From DATMER01 sp963844885 (lineage in GTDB: Bacteria > Acidobacteriota > Thermoanaerobaculia > Multivoradales > UBA5704), in NCBI GenBank assembly GCA_963844885.1, contig CAWJQA010000018.1, positions 558,001 to 622,000 of the forward strand: a DNA stretch of 64,000 bases, given 5' to 3'. Below the pieces are notes generated by a model. That model did not search any database and was not told where the DNA came from. It saw nothing but the letters and a program-made list of their open reading frames with translations. A program made the position numbers and the translations under genes. This document shows positions 47,312-56,869 of the stretch, one piece after another. How positions within the stretch are numbered: the first letter of the stretch is position 1; each line of letters opens with the position of its first letter.

Positions 47312-48133
47312 ATGCCGCCAATACCGCCCATGCCGCCAATACCCCCGAACCTCCGCCCACCCCTCTGGCTCACGATCCTGGGCACGCTCACCGGCAACCT
47401 CTTCCTGGTGCTCGGGAGCCTGATCCTGTCCGTGGTCGCCATCCTGGTGAGCTGGATCCCGCCGCGCGGCAACTGGATGTTCGGCGTGGCCCGCCTGTGG
47501 TCCCGCTGTGTGCTCACCGCGAGCGCCGTGCGGCTCCAGGTCTCCTACGACTCCGCCCTGGAGCCCGGGAAGAGCTACGTCCTGCTCTGCAACCACCAGA
47601 GCCTGTTCGACATTCCGGCCCTGCTCACGACCTGTCCGGGGCAGGTGCGGATGATGGCCAAGAAGAACCTGTTTCGCATCCCCCTGTTCGGCTGGGGCCT
47701 GTCCGCCGGCGGCTTCATCCCGATCGACCGGGGGGACCGCAGCACGGCGCGGCAGAGCTTCGCCTCCGCCCTCGCCCGGCTCAAGAACGGGACGTCCATC
47801 CTCCTCTTCCCCGAGGGGACGCGGTCGAAGACCGACACCCTCCTGCCGTTCCAGCGCGGCGGGTTCCTCCTGGCCATGAAGACCGGGCTGCCGATCGTGC
47901 CGGTGGGCATCCGGGGGACCCGGGCCGTCCAAGCCAAGGGGAGCCTGGTGATCCATCCCGGTCCGGTCGAGGTTCGCTACGGCGCTCCGATCTCGGCCGC
48001 CGACTATGGGATCCGGCGCAAGGGAGAGCTCATCGCCGAGGTCCGGCGCCGGGTCGCTGAGCTCGCCGACCTGGAGCTGCCGGAGGAGCAGGGAGGGGGC
48101 AGTGCCGGAACGATCGGCGCCATGGAGGCCTGA
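47312..48133 (+). CDS. plsC: 1-acyl-sn-glycerol-3-phosphate acyltransferase
   Basis: 273 residues from ATG 47312 (a second in-frame ATG at 47330 is possible). Acylates lysophosphatidate to phosphatidate at the inner membrane. NHQSLFDIPALL has the H-x4-D catalytic pair, FPEGTRSK the glycerol-phosphate site, and LPIVPVGIRG block IV; one N-terminal membrane segment is LTGNLFLVLGSLILSVVAIL. The N-terminus MPPIPPMPPIPPN is encoded by a 9-bp tandem repeat (47311-47345), so length there may vary. It is divergent from the mla operon. Confidence 0.9.
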   Translation: MPPIPPMPPIPPNLRPPLWLTILGTLTGNLFLVLGSLILSVVAILVSWIPPRGNWMFGVARLWSRCVLTASAVRLQVSYDSALEPGKSYVLLCNHQSLFDIPALLTTCPGQVRMMAKKNLFRIPLFGWGLSAGGFIPIDRGDRSTARQSFASALARLKNGTSILLFPEGTRSKTDTLLPFQRGGFLLAMKTGLPIVPVGIRGTRAVQAKGSLVIHPGPVEVRYGAPISAADYGIRRKGELIAEVRRRVAELADLELPEEQGGGSAGTIGAMEA

Positions 48134-48202
48134 TGGTACGATTGGTCCCGAGCCGGCTCTTCCGGCCCCCGAACGCGAGGAAACCCGCAAGGACTTTTCA
48201 AG

Positions 48203-49294
48203 ATGGCAACTGATCTCGAATCCGCGGCCTGGGAGGCTCTCCGAGGCGTGAAGTTTCCCGGCATGAGCCGGGACATCGTCTCCTTCGGCTTCGTGAGCCG
48301 TATCAAGGCGTGCGCCGGGCAGGTGGCGGTGGACCTCCAGATGTCCACCCACAACCCCGCCGCCGCCGAAAAAGTGAAGGAAGCGGCCGAGCAGGCACTC
48401 CGGACCATCCCCGAGGTGGAGGAGGTCCGGGTCAACATCAACGTGGTGAAGCCCGCCACCCGCGAGGAGTCGGCCCAGAAGGCCATCGCCCAGGACAACT
48501 CGCTGATCCCCGACGTCCGGCACGTGGTGGCGGTGGCGAGCGGCAAGGGCGGCGTGGGCAAGTCCACGGTGGCGGCGAACCTGGCGGTGAAACTGGGTCA
48601 GCTCGGCTACAAGGTCGGCCTCCTCGACGCCGACATCTATGGCCCGTCGGTGCCGCTGATGTTCGGCATCACCGACAAGCCGCGGGTGGACGGCAACCGG
48701 ATCCTTCCTTTCGAGAAGTACGGCATCAAGCTGATGTCTCTGGGCTTCATCATGGAGACCGACACGCCGGTGATCTGGCGCGGTCCGATGGTGATGCGGG
48801 CCATCGAGCAGATGCTCGGCGACGTGGAGTGGGGAGAGCTCGACTACCTGGTTCTCGACCTGCCGCCGGGCACGGGCGACGCCCAGCTCACGGTGACCCA
48901 GAAGGTGCCGCTGGCCGGCGCGGTCATCGTGACCACGCCGCAGGACGTGGCCCTGATCGACGCCCGCAAGGGACTCGCCATGTTCAAGAAGGTGAACGTG
49001 CCGGTGATCGGGATCATCGAAAACATGTCGTCCTTCGTCTGCCCGCACTGCGGCGAGGTGACGGACATCTTCAAGCGGGGCGGCGGTGAGCGGACGGCGG
49101 AGATCCTGCAGACGGCCTTCCTGGGCGCCATCCCGCTCGATCCGAAGATCGTGCTGGGCGGCGACGCCGGGGTGCCGATCGTGGTGGCCGAGCCCGACGG
49201 CCCGCACGCCGAAGCCTTCCGCCGGGTCGCCGAGGCCGTGGTGGACGAGGTCGCCGTCCAGAGCGAGATGAAGCCCAAGTTGTCGATTGTTTGA
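48203..49294 (+). CDS. apbC: Mrp/ApbC iron-sulfur cluster carrier ATPase
   Basis: 363 residues. An N-terminal MIP18-like domain (1-90, including VRVNINVVKP) precedes the P-loop SGKGGVGKST at 113-122; LLDADIYGPSVPLMFGI, DYLVLDLPPGTGDAQL and the CPHC pair in SFVCPHCGEVTDIF follow. It binds and transfers Fe-S clusters to apo-proteins. Clean frame. Confidence 0.93.
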   Translation: MATDLESAAWEALRGVKFPGMSRDIVSFGFVSRIKACAGQVAVDLQMSTHNPAAAEKVKEAAEQALRTIPEVEEVRVNINVVKPATREESAQKAIAQDNSLIPDVRHVVAVASGKGGVGKSTVAANLAVKLGQLGYKVGLLDADIYGPSVPLMFGITDKPRVDGNRILPFEKYGIKLMSLGFIMETDTPVIWRGPMVMRAIEQMLGDVEWGELDYLVLDLPPGTGDAQLTVTQKVPLAGAVIVTTPQDVALIDARKGLAMFKKVNVPVIGIIENMSSFVCPHCGEVTDIFKRGGGERTAEILQTAFLGAIPLDPKIVLGGDAGVPIVVAEPDGPHAEAFRRVAEAVVDEVAVQSEMKPKLSIV

Positions 49295-49315
49295 TCACGT
49301 TCCCCCTCTCCCCGA

Positions 49316-49342
49316 CCCTCTCCCCCGTGCCGGGGGAGAGGG
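49316..49342. repeat. CCCTCTCCCC palindromic repeat, copy 3
   Basis: CCCTCTCCCCCG (49316-49327) and CGGGGGAGAGGG (49331-49342) form a 12-bp stem with a TGC loop, preceded by a partial CCCCTCTCCCC. The right arm ends seven bases before the lpxH start codon and its GGGAGAGGGAGAA supplies the only visible Shine-Dalgarno sequence. Confidence 0.75.
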
Positions 49343-49349
49343 AGAAAGC

Positions 49350-50045
49350 ATGAGCTCCATGTCGGTTGCTCTGATCGCGGATGCCCACCTCGGAGGCCCC
49401 GGCGGTTCCGCCGGGCCTCTCCTCCAGCAGCTCCGGGAGCTGCCGGGGCAGGGGTGCCGGCGGCTCATCCTTCTCGGAGACATCTTCCAGGTCTGGATCG
49501 GCGACCCCCGCTTCGAGACCGCCGACGTCGCGGCCGTCGTGGACGCGCTCCGCGACCTCCGGCGCCAGGGCATCCGGGTGGATTATGTCGAAGGGAACCG
49601 GGATTTCTTTCTTGCCGGCAGTCCTTACGCTGACGCCTTCGACGGAGTGGTTCTGGAGACCGCCTTCGAGGCCGGCGGGACGCGGTATCTGGCCGTCCAC
49701 GGCGACGGCCTGAACGACCGGGACCGGCAGTACCGCTTCTGGCGCTGGCTCTCGAAGAGCGCGCCGGTCCGCTTCGCGGTCTGCCACGTCCCCCGTCCGC
49801 TGGCCCACCGGATGGTCCACTCCACGGAGCAGCGGCTCTCGCAGACCAACTTCAAGCACAAGGTGAGGCTGCCGGAGGAGGCGATCCGCCGCTACGCCGA
49901 GCGCCGCCTGGCCGAAGGCCACGACGTCCTGCTGCTGGGCCACTTCCACGAGCCGCGGGTCTGGCAGGTCCGGGGAGGCGAGGTCCACCTCCTCGACGCC
50001 TGGTTCAAGAGCCGGCGGGTGGAGTGGCCGGGGCGGGTAGGCTAG
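49350..50045 (+). CDS. lpxH: UDP-2,3-diacylglucosamine diphosphatase-like metallophosphoesterase
   Basis: 231 residues from ATG 49350. The calcineurin-like motifs are ALIADAHLGG, LLGDIFQVWIGD, VEGNRDFFLAG, AVHGDGLND and LLGHFHEPRVW, in LpxH order. It cleaves UDP-diacylglucosamine to lipid X in lipid A synthesis, at the cytosolic face of the inner membrane. An upstream frame to 49287 is translated repeat sequence and is not used. Confidence 0.85.
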   Translation: MSSMSVALIADAHLGGPGGSAGPLLQQLRELPGQGCRRLILLGDIFQVWIGDPRFETADVAAVVDALRDLRRQGIRVDYVEGNRDFFLAGSPYADAFDGVVLETAFEAGGTRYLAVHGDGLNDRDRQYRFWRWLSKSAPVRFAVCHVPRPLAHRMVHSTEQRLSQTNFKHKVRLPEEAIRRYAERRLAEGHDVLLLGHFHEPRVWQVRGGEVHLLDAWFKSRRVEWPGRVG

Positions 50046-50056
50046 ACTCCCCCGCG

Positions 50057-50818
50057 ATGCGCGTCACCATGGTCGGCAGCGGGACGTCCACCGGGGTGCC
50101 GGTGATCGGGTGTCCCTGCAAGATCTGTACGTCCACGGACCCCCGGAACAAGCGGTGGCGGCCGGGGCTCAAGCTGGAGGTCAACGGCTGCGTCATCCTC
50201 GTGGACACGCCGACCGATCTCCGCGAGCAGGCGCTCCGCTTCGGCCTCCCCCGGCTCGACGCTGTCCTCTTCACCCACGCCCATGCCGACCACATCTTCG
50301 GGCTCGACGACATCCGGATTTTCAACTTCCGGCAGCGCCACGCGATCCCCTGCTACGGCTCGGCTGAGACGCTGCAAGCCATACGGCGTATCTTTGCCTA
50401 TGTCTTCGAGCGCACCCAGGACGGCGGCGGCAAGCCGCAGCTCGAGCTGCTGGAGGTGCGCGAGCCCTTCCGGCTCCTGGGCCGCGAGATCGTCCCCGTC
50501 CCCGTCTGGCACGGCGAGATGGAGGTCTTCGGCTACCGCCTCGGAAGCTTCGCCTACGTGACTGACTGCAACCGCATCCCGGACGAGAGCTTCGAGCTGC
50601 TCGCCGGGGTCGAGGTTCTGATCCTGGACGCCTTGCGCTACCGTCCCCATTCCACCCACTTTTCGGTGGGGGAGGCCCTCGACGCGGCGGCACGGATCGG
50701 ATCGAAGCGGACCATTTTCACCCATCTCGCCCACGAGATCGACTATGGAGATCCCCAGGTGCCGCTGCCGCCCGGGGTGGAGCTCGGCTATGACGGCCTC
50801 ACTTTCGACGTCGAATAG
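50057..50818 (+). CDS. PhnP-like metallo-beta-lactamase fold hydrolase
   Basis: 253 residues from ATG 50057. MRVTMVGSGTSTGVPVIGCP, with CPCKIC, is typical of PhnP/RNase Z-like enzymes; THAHADHIFGLDDIRIFN carries the metal-binding HxHxDH; YVTDCNRIPDES and FTHLAHEIDY are later ligands. PhnP cleaves cyclic phosphodiesters; here there are no phn genes nearby, so the substrate is unknown. The 3' end overlaps aroA by 29 bp. Confidence 0.8.
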   Translation: MRVTMVGSGTSTGVPVIGCPCKICTSTDPRNKRWRPGLKLEVNGCVILVDTPTDLREQALRFGLPRLDAVLFTHAHADHIFGLDDIRIFNFRQRHAIPCYGSAETLQAIRRIFAYVFERTQDGGGKPQLELLEVREPFRLLGREIVPVPVWHGEMEVFGYRLGSFAYVTDCNRIPDESFELLAGVEVLILDALRYRPHSTHFSVGEALDAAARIGSKRTIFTHLAHEIDYGDPQVPLPPGVELGYDGLTFDVE

Positions 50819-52109
50819 CGATCACCACGATCGCCGCGAGCGTATCGAGATCCCCTCCGGCCGGAAGGTATCCGGCCGGGTGCGGGTCCCGTCCTCGAAG
50901 AGCCTGACTCATCGCTGGCTCAACCTGGCCCTGCTGGCGCGCCGGCCGATGGTGGTCGAGCGCCCGTTGTTCGCCGAGGACACCCGCCTCTTCCTCGCCG
51001 CGCTCGGCCGGTGCGGCTTCCGGGTGGAGGAGAGCGGCGACGACGTCCGGCTGACGCCCGCGGAGGCCCCGGCCGGCGAGGTGGAGGTCTTTTGCGGCAA
51101 CGCCGGCACCATGCTCCGTTTCCTGGTGGCGACCCTCGCCGCCGTCCCCGGTCGCTGGCGGCTGGACGGCGTCCCCCGGCTGCGCGAGCGGCCGGTCGGC
51201 CCCCTCGTCGAGGCGCTGCGCCGGCTCGGCGCCCGCATCGAATATCTGGCCGCCGAGGGCTACGTGCCGCTGCGGATCGAGGGCGCGAGCCTCGGGGCCG
51301 GCACGACCTTCCTGGATGCCGGCGAGTCGAGCCAGTATCTCTCGGCGATCCTGATGGCCGCCCTGCGCGCTCCGGGCGAAGTCACCGTCGAGGTGAGCGC
51401 CCTCACCTCCGGCCCGTACGTCGACGTCACCCTGGGAGTGGCCGAAGCCGCGGGTGGGAAAATCGAGCGGCTGGGGCCGAAGATTTGGCGCGTCCACCCT
51501 TCGGACCTGCGCATCGACCGCGTTCAAGTGGAGGGGGACTGGTCCGCCGCCTGCTACCCGGCTGCCGCGGCGGCCCTGACCGGCGGCACGGTCGTCCTCG
51601 ACGGCCTCGCCCGCGACTCCCGGCAGGGAGACCGGGGGTTTCTCGACCTTCTCCTGGAGATGGGCGCCGAGGCGGACCGGCGCGAGGATGGCCTGGAGGT
51701 TCGTGGCACCGGAGAGCTGAGAGGTATCGAGGCCGATCTCTCCACCATGCCGGACCAGGTCCCGACGCTGGCCGCGCTGGGTCCGTTCGCCGCCGGCCAG
51801 ACCCGGATCTTCAACGTCGCCCACCTGCGCATCAAGGAGAGCGATCGCCTGGAGGCCATGGCCACCGAGCTGCGCAAGCTCGGCGCCGAGGTCGACGAAG
51901 GGCCGGACAGCCTCCGCATCCCCGGTGTCTGGGCCGGCGCGGTTCCCCCGGCCGGCCCGGTCCTCATCGATCCCCGGGGCGACCACCGCATCGCGATGAG
52001 CCTGGCGCTCGCCGGTCTCCGCCGGCCCGGCGTCGTGATCGGCTCGCCCGAAGTCGTCGCCAAGTCCTACCCGGGCTTCTGGAAGGATCTGGAGAGGATG
52101 CTCGGCTGA
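50790..52109 (+). CDS. aroA: 3-phosphoshikimate 1-carboxyvinyltransferase (EPSP synthase)
   Basis: 439 residues from ATG 50790 (an ATG at 50745 would add 15 residues of PhnP-antiframe sequence). RVRVPSSKSLTHRWLNLALL binds shikimate-3-phosphate, FCGNAGTMLRFLVATLAAVP is the PEP loop, and RIKESDRLEAMATELRKLGA with DPRGDHRIAMSLALAGL are the C-terminal signatures. Catalyses the sixth shikimate step. Confidence 0.93.
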   Translation: MTASLSTSNSDHHDRRERIEIPSGRKVSGRVRVPSSKSLTHRWLNLALLARRPMVVERPLFAEDTRLFLAALGRCGFRVEESGDDVRLTPAEAPAGEVEVFCGNAGTMLRFLVATLAAVPGRWRLDGVPRLRERPVGPLVEALRRLGARIEYLAAEGYVPLRIEGASLGAGTTFLDAGESSQYLSAILMAALRAPGEVTVEVSALTSGPYVDVTLGVAEAAGGKIERLGPKIWRVHPSDLRIDRVQVEGDWSAACYPAAAAALTGGTVVLDGLARDSRQGDRGFLDLLLEMGAEADRREDGLEVRGTGELRGIEADLSTMPDQVPTLAALGPFAAGQTRIFNVAHLRIKESDRLEAMATELRKLGAEVDEGPDSLRIPGVWAGAVPPAGPVLIDPRGDHRIAMSLALAGLRRPGVVIGSPEVVAKSYPGFWKDLERMLG

Positions 52110-52133
52110 GGCCGCCCCTCGCCCGGCCGCCTG

Positions 52134-54920
52134 CTACTTCCGCAGCTCCTCGATCTTCGCCACCACGTCGCGATAGTTCGTGTTGATGCCGTAGAGCTCC
52201 ACGAAGGTGGCGAAGGCGGAGGACATGTCGCCCATGGCCATGTAGGCGTTGCCGAGGTCGTACATGAGGCCCAGCATGTCGTCCTCGGCGAGGTTCGGGG
52301 CCTCCATGCCGCGGCGGTACCACTTGACCGCCAGCTCGGGCAGCCCTTTGTCGAGGAAGCAGAGGCCGAGCATGGACGAGCTGGTGACCAGGTAGCGGGG
52401 GTCCTTCGCGGCGAGCTGGAACTCGCCGATGGCCTCGTCGAGGAGGCCCATCTCCCGGTAGGCGATACCGAGGTTGAAGTGGGTGTCGTAGTCGGTGGGC
52501 GACAGGTGCTCCGCCACACCCTTCTTGAAGCCTTCGACGATCTCCTCCAGCGACTGCTCGGCCTGGACGCCGTCCTGGAAGACCTCTTCCCGGGAGAGCT
52601 CTTCCACCAGCTCGCCGGCCAGGTCGAAGAAGTCGTCCTCCTCGTCGAAGAGGCCGGCCCGGTGGGGAGCGGCGGTGGGCTTGCCGGCTTCGGCCTCGTC
52701 GAGCCAGTCGCCGCTGTCCTCGAAGGATGGCGGCGGCGCGGCGGCGGCCGGCTGGGCCTCCTCGGCCTCCCAGAGCGCCTCGGCGGCTCCGGATTCCTCC
52801 TCCTCGATCATCGAGCCCAAGGAGGTGAGGTCGAAGAGGCCGCCCTTGTTGAAGGCGGCCGGCGATACCGGCGATACTGGCGATGACGGCGATACGGGCG
52901 GCGGCGGCGCGGCGGCGGCCGGTATCACCGGTGGTGCCTGAGGCGACGGCGGGCGCGGCGGCGGGGTCGCGGCCCCCGGCTTGCGCGCGGGCTTGTCCTG
53001 GAGGATGCCGCGGAGGAGGTCGTCCACGCGTTTCGACTCGGCGGCCGGGCGCGGCGGCGGCGGGATGACGGGCGCGGCGGCGGCCGGCGGCAGTGCGGGC
53101 TCTTCCAGGAGCATCTCCTCCGACTCGAGGGCGATCTCGTCGAACCCTCCGAGCCCGGGGAGCGCCTGGGTCTCGGTGAGCCCGGCGGGCTCCTCGGCAA
53201 AGAAGTCGTCCAGGACGGGCTCTGGAGGAGGCGCGGTCTCCACGGCCTCGGCCGGTGGCGGAGCCGCCAGGGGAGGCTGGACCGGCAGGGTCGTGTGGGG
53301 GCCGGCGACGACCTCGTCCTCCTCGATCACGTATCCCGCTTCCAGCAGGCGCGCGCGGACGGACTGCCAGGGCTCGGCCACATGGTCGGCGACGGCGATC
53401 TCGGACATCCGCTTCGCCAGGGTGAAGACGCGCTCGTGGCGCTGCTTGCCCAGGTGGATCCCGATCAGGAGCGCGTGGGCGGTCAGGCTGTCGGGCCGGG
53501 CGCGCAAGGCGTCTTCGAGCTTCTCGACCGCCTTCTCAGTCAGGCCGTACTTGGCGAGCACCTCGGCTTCGACGACATGCTCGTCGCGCTCGGTCTCTTC
53601 GCGGGTCGGGCCGGCTGTGAGCTCCGGCAGGGCTTCGAGCTCGATGTCCGCGTCGAGGGCATCGAAGGAGTCGAGGACGAAGGCGCCGGCGTCGGCGAAG
53701 GACTCGGCCGGCACGGGATGGCCGGTGTGGGGCGAGGGGCCGGTGGGGGCGGGTTCGGCGGCGAGGCCTTCGACCTCCAGCGGCTCGAGCGTCAGCGAAT
53801 CCTCCAGCTCGATCTCCAGCGGCAGCGCATCGTCGTGACGCGCCCAGGCGGGGCGGGCGGGCGCACCGGCCATGTCGGCCGGCGGCCTTACCTGGCTGGC
53901 CGGCGCCTCGTCCTCGGGCAGTTCGACGACGAGCTCCTCGAACGGATCGAGGTCGATCTCCAGCTCTTCGCTCGCGGCCTCCACCGCAGCCGCCGGCGAG
54001 CCGCCGCGCGGGCCGCCGCTCCCTTCGATCGACGCCGCGGCCTCCCGCATGGCCGCCATGAGGTCGTCGCCGAGATCGATCTCCAGCTCGATCGAGGCGT
54101 CGTCGTCGGCATGGACCGCCGCGGCCGCCATCGGATACGGCTCCTCGTAAGCCTCCTCACTGGGCTCGGGCTCGGGCCTGGGCGCGGGGCGGCGGGCGGC
54201 TTCGCGGGCGATCTCCTCGGCCTCGGGGTTGCGCTCGACCGCCACGGCGAGGAAGTGGGCCGCGGCGGCATCGTCGCCGGCCGCGCGCAGGGCCTCGACG
54301 GCGTCGCGGATGAACCGGAGGTTCTTGACGTCGATGCCGAGGCCGCGCTCGTAGACCTGCACCGCGTCCTGGGTGCGGCCGTGCTGGATCATCAGCTCGG
54401 CGATGACCCGGTACTCGTTCATCGCCTTCTCGAAGAGCTTCTGCTGGGTGTAGATCTCCGAGAGCTTGACGTGGTACGAAGGGTTCTCCGGCTCCAGATC
54501 GGTCATCTTGCTGTAGATGGCGATCGCGGAGGCCGCGTTCTCGTGCTTGGTGTAGTAGTCGGCCAGCACCTGGTACTGCGTGCGCGCCTCGGTGATGAGG
54601 TTCTGCTTGTGGTACAGGTCCGCGAGCTGCTCGTAGATGTCGAGGCGCGTGGGGTCGAGCTTGATGATCTTCTTGTAGATCGCGATGGCTTTGACGAAGA
54701 AGCCCTGCGCGGAGTACTGCTCGCCGATCTGGCTGAAGAAGTCGACCGCCTCGTCGATGCGCTGGATCTTGGCGTAGAGGTCGCCGACCCGGTTCAGGGT
54801 GTTGATGTCGTTCGGGTTCTCCGCGAGGAGCTTGCGGTACTCGCGGATGGCCGGCTCGATCTTGCCGCGCGAGACGAACTTTTCCGCCGTCTGGACGACC
54901 ACCTCGCGCTGCAGAGCCAT
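52134..54920 (-). CDS. Large TPR protein in the ribosomal-protein operon
   Basis: 928 residues from ATG 54920 after GGAGGAGG; the start overlaps the rnhB stop (TGATG). Residues 1-240 are TPR repeats: INTLNRVGDLYAKIQRIDEA, FVKAIAIYKKIIKLDPTRLD and FEKAMNEYRVIAELMIQHGR. The middle (250-780) is acidic and Pro/Ala-rich, largely disordered, with a helical section near EVLAKYGLTEKAVEKLEDAL. The C-terminus (from about 785) is again TPR, HFNLGIAYREMGLLDEAIGE to the end. A short repeat at 52862-52896 encodes PVSPSSPVSPVSPA. No signal peptide. Function unknown; such TPR proteins often scaffold motility or secretion complexes. Confidence 0.75.
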   Translation of the reverse strand: MALQREVVVQTAEKFVSRGKIEPAIREYRKLLAENPNDINTLNRVGDLYAKIQRIDEAVDFFSQIGEQYSAQGFFVKAIAIYKKIIKLDPTRLDIYEQLADLYHKQNLITEARTQYQVLADYYTKHENAASAIAIYSKMTDLEPENPSYHVKLSEIYTQQKLFEKAMNEYRVIAELMIQHGRTQDAVQVYERGLGIDVKNLRFIRDAVEALRAAGDDAAAAHFLAVAVERNPEAEEIAREAARRPAPRPEPEPSEEAYEEPYPMAAAAVHADDDASIELEIDLGDDLMAAMREAAASIEGSGGPRGGSPAAAVEAASEELEIDLDPFEELVVELPEDEAPASQVRPPADMAGAPARPAWARHDDALPLEIELEDSLTLEPLEVEGLAAEPAPTGPSPHTGHPVPAESFADAGAFVLDSFDALDADIELEALPELTAGPTREETERDEHVVEAEVLAKYGLTEKAVEKLEDALRARPDSLTAHALLIGIHLGKQRHERVFTLAKRMSEIAVADHVAEPWQSVRARLLEAGYVIEEDEVVAGPHTTLPVQPPLAAPPPAEAVETAPPPEPVLDDFFAEEPAGLTETQALPGLGGFDEIALESEEMLLEEPALPPAAAAPVIPPPPRPAAESKRVDDLLRGILQDKPARKPGAATPPPRPPSPQAPPVIPAAAAPPPPVSPSSPVSPVSPAAFNKGGLFDLTSLGSMIEEEESGAAEALWEAEEAQPAAAAPPPSFEDSGDWLDEAEAGKPTAAPHRAGLFDEEDDFFDLAGELVEELSREEVFQDGVQAEQSLEEIVEGFKKGVAEHLSPTDYDTHFNLGIAYREMGLLDEAIGEFQLAAKDPRYLVTSSSMLGLCFLDKGLPELAVKWYRRGMEAPNLAEDDMLGLMYDLGNAYMAMGDMSSAFATFVELYGINTNYRDVVAKIEELRK

Positions 54921-55621
54921 CAGCGGCCTCCTCCAGCGCCTGCGGCACCCGAAGAGCCGAGCCGGGGGAGCACCGGGCGATAGGTCAGGCGGTGGACCGG
55001 GCAGGGACCGTAGGCCTCCAGTGCCTGAAGGTGCTCGGGCACGCCGTAGCCCTTGTGGACGGCGAAGCCGTAGGCGGGATACTCGCCGTCGAGCTCGCTC
55101 ATCATGCGGTCGCGCTCGACCTTGGCGAGGATCGAGGCGCAGGCCACGCCGTAGCTGACGGAGTCGCCGCGGATCAGGGGGAGGCAGGGGACCAGGAAGC
55201 CGCGGAGGTGGACGGCGTCCACGACCACGCAGTCGGGCGCCGGCCGCAGCGTGGAGACCGCCTGCGCCATGGCGCGGCGGGTGGCTTCGAGGATGTTGAT
55301 GCGGTCGATGATGTCCGCGTGTACGGCGACCACGGTGAAGGCGAGCGCGGTGGCGCGGATGGCCGCCGCCAGGCGCTCGCGCTCGGCGGCGGTGAGGCAC
55401 TTGCTGTCGTCCACGCCGGGCACGGCGCTACGGGGATCCACGAGCACGGCGGCGGCCACCACGGGACCGGCCAGCGAGCCGCGGCCCGCCTCGTCCACTC
55501 CCGCGACGCGGCAGTAGCCGCAGCCGGTGAGCCAATCCTCCAGTCCGCGCATGAGGCGCAGACGGTAGGCCTCGGCAAACAGGTCGAGCATTCCCGGGGC
55601 TGACGGGTTCGCTCTCGTCAC
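54920..55621 (-). CDS. rnhB: Ribonuclease HII
   Basis: 233 residues from GTG 55621 (AAAGGAG four bases upstream). RVAGVDEAGRGSLAGPVVAA holds the first catalytic acids and SVSYGVACASILAKVERDRM the later signature; YGFAVHKGYGVPEHLQAL ends the fold. Removes RNA from RNA-DNA hybrids. It follows rplS, the usual order. Confidence 0.92.
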   Translation of the reverse strand: MTRANPSAPGMLDLFAEAYRLRLMRGLEDWLTGCGYCRVAGVDEAGRGSLAGPVVAAAVLVDPRSAVPGVDDSKCLTAAERERLAAAIRATALAFTVVAVHADIIDRINILEATRRAMAQAVSTLRPAPDCVVVDAVHLRGFLVPCLPLIRGDSVSYGVACASILAKVERDRMMSELDGEYPAYGFAVHKGYGVPEHLQALEAYGPCPVHRLTYRPVLPRLGSSGAAGAGGGR

Positions 55622-55670
55622 CGTGCTCCTTTCGTCAATCAACAACCCCGGGGAACCGGGGAACCCGCGA

Positions 55671-56030
55671 TCAGGCGTGAGTCTTGTCGTCGCGCCGCTC
55701 CTCGATCCGGGCCGCCTTGCCGCGCAGGTTGCGCAGGTAGTACAGCTTGGCCCGGCGCACCTTGCCGCGCCGCATCAGCTCGATCCTATCGACGATCGGC
55801 GAGTGGAACGGGAAGATCCTCTCGACGCCGATGCCGCCCGAGATCTTGCGGACCGTGAAGGTCTCGCGCGTGCCGCCGCCCCGGCGGGCGATGACCACGC
55901 CCTGGAACACCTGGATGCGCTCCTTGTCGCCTTCTTTCACCCGCACGTGGACGCGGATGGTGTCGCCGGGCGAAAACTCGGGCTTCCCACCCCGGAAATA
56001 GTTGCTCTCAATCTGATCCAACTGATTCAT
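55671..56030 (-). CDS. rplS: Ribosomal protein L19
   Basis: 119 residues. FSPGDTIRVHVRVKEGDKER and FTVRKISGGIGVERIFPFHS are L19 signatures; RRGKVRRAKLYYLRNLRGKA is the conserved C-terminus. The start overlaps the trmD stop as ATGA. Confidence 0.95.
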   Translation of the reverse strand: MNQLDQIESNYFRGGKPEFSPGDTIRVHVRVKEGDKERIQVFQGVVIARRGGGTRETFTVRKISGGIGVERIFPFHSPIVDRIELMRRGKVRRAKLYYLRNLRGKAARIEERRDDKTHA

Positions 56031-56869
56031 GACTCACCTCGTAAACCGGCGGAGCCCGCCTGGGGGACGTTGCCGCCATTATTTTCTATTTCAGAATCGC
56101 TATGCAACCCCGCCCCGACGGGCCCGCATCGCTCTCGTTTCAGTCTCTCCAGCTCCCGGCGCTGCTCCGGGGTCAGCCGCGTCGCTCGTCCCAACAGATC
56201 CGGCCGCTTCTCCCAGGTCGCCCGCAGCGCCTCCCGCTCCCGCCACCGCCGGATCGCGGCGTGGTCCCCCGAAGTCAGCACCTCCGGGACCGCCAGCCCC
56301 TCGACCACCGGCGGCCGGGTGTAGTGCGGATAGTCCAGCAAGCCCGTCCGGAAGCTGTCCTGCGCCACCGAATCGGCCTGCTGGACGACCCCCGGCACCT
56401 GCCGCGAGAGCGCTTCGATCAGCACCATGGCCGGCAGCTCGCCGCCGGAAAGCACATAGTCGCCGATCGAGACCTCTTCGTCCACCACCGTCCTCCTCAC
56501 CCGCTCGTCGATTCCTTCGTACCGCCCGCACATCAGGATCAGCCCCCGCTCCGCCCCCGCCTGCGCCAGCTCCCTCACCTTGGCCTCGTCGAGCCGGCTC
56601 CCCTGGGGCGAGAGGAGGATCCGCCAGGGCCTCACCTCTCCCGCCTCCGCCGCCCGAACCGCCCGGAGCCATGGCGGCGCCGTCATCACCATCCCGCCAC
56701 CGCCGCCGTACGGCTCGTCGTCCACGCTGCGGTGCCGGTCCTCCGTGAAATCCCGGAGGTCGAGAACCTTCACCTCCAGAAGCCCCTTCTCGATCGCCCT
56801 CCCCACGAGGCTGGTGGCCAGGAACGGGCCGAACAGCTCGGGGAAGATGGTCAGGACCGTGATGCGCAT
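56027..56869 (-). CDS. trmD: tRNA (guanine37-N1)-methyltransferase
   Basis: 280 residues. MRITVLTIFPELFGPFLATS, VDDEPYGGGGGMVMTAPPWL, MCGRYEGIDERVRRTVVDEE and SIGDYVLSGGELPAMVLIEA form the trefoil-knot SAM site. Methylates G37 of tRNAs to prevent frameshifting. It overlaps rimM by 19 bp. The C-terminal tail past residue 250 is variable and slightly long. Confidence 0.94.
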   Translation of the reverse strand: MRITVLTIFPELFGPFLATSLVGRAIEKGLLEVKVLDLRDFTEDRHRSVDDEPYGGGGGMVMTAPPWLRAVRAAEAGEVRPWRILLSPQGSRLDEAKVRELAQAGAERGLILMCGRYEGIDERVRRTVVDEEVSIGDYVLSGGELPAMVLIEALSRQVPGVVQQADSVAQDSFRTGLLDYPHYTRPPVVEGLAVPEVLTSGDHAAIRRWREREALRATWEKRPDLLGRATRLTPEQRRELERLKRERCGPVGAGLHSDSEIENNGGNVPQAGSAGLRGES

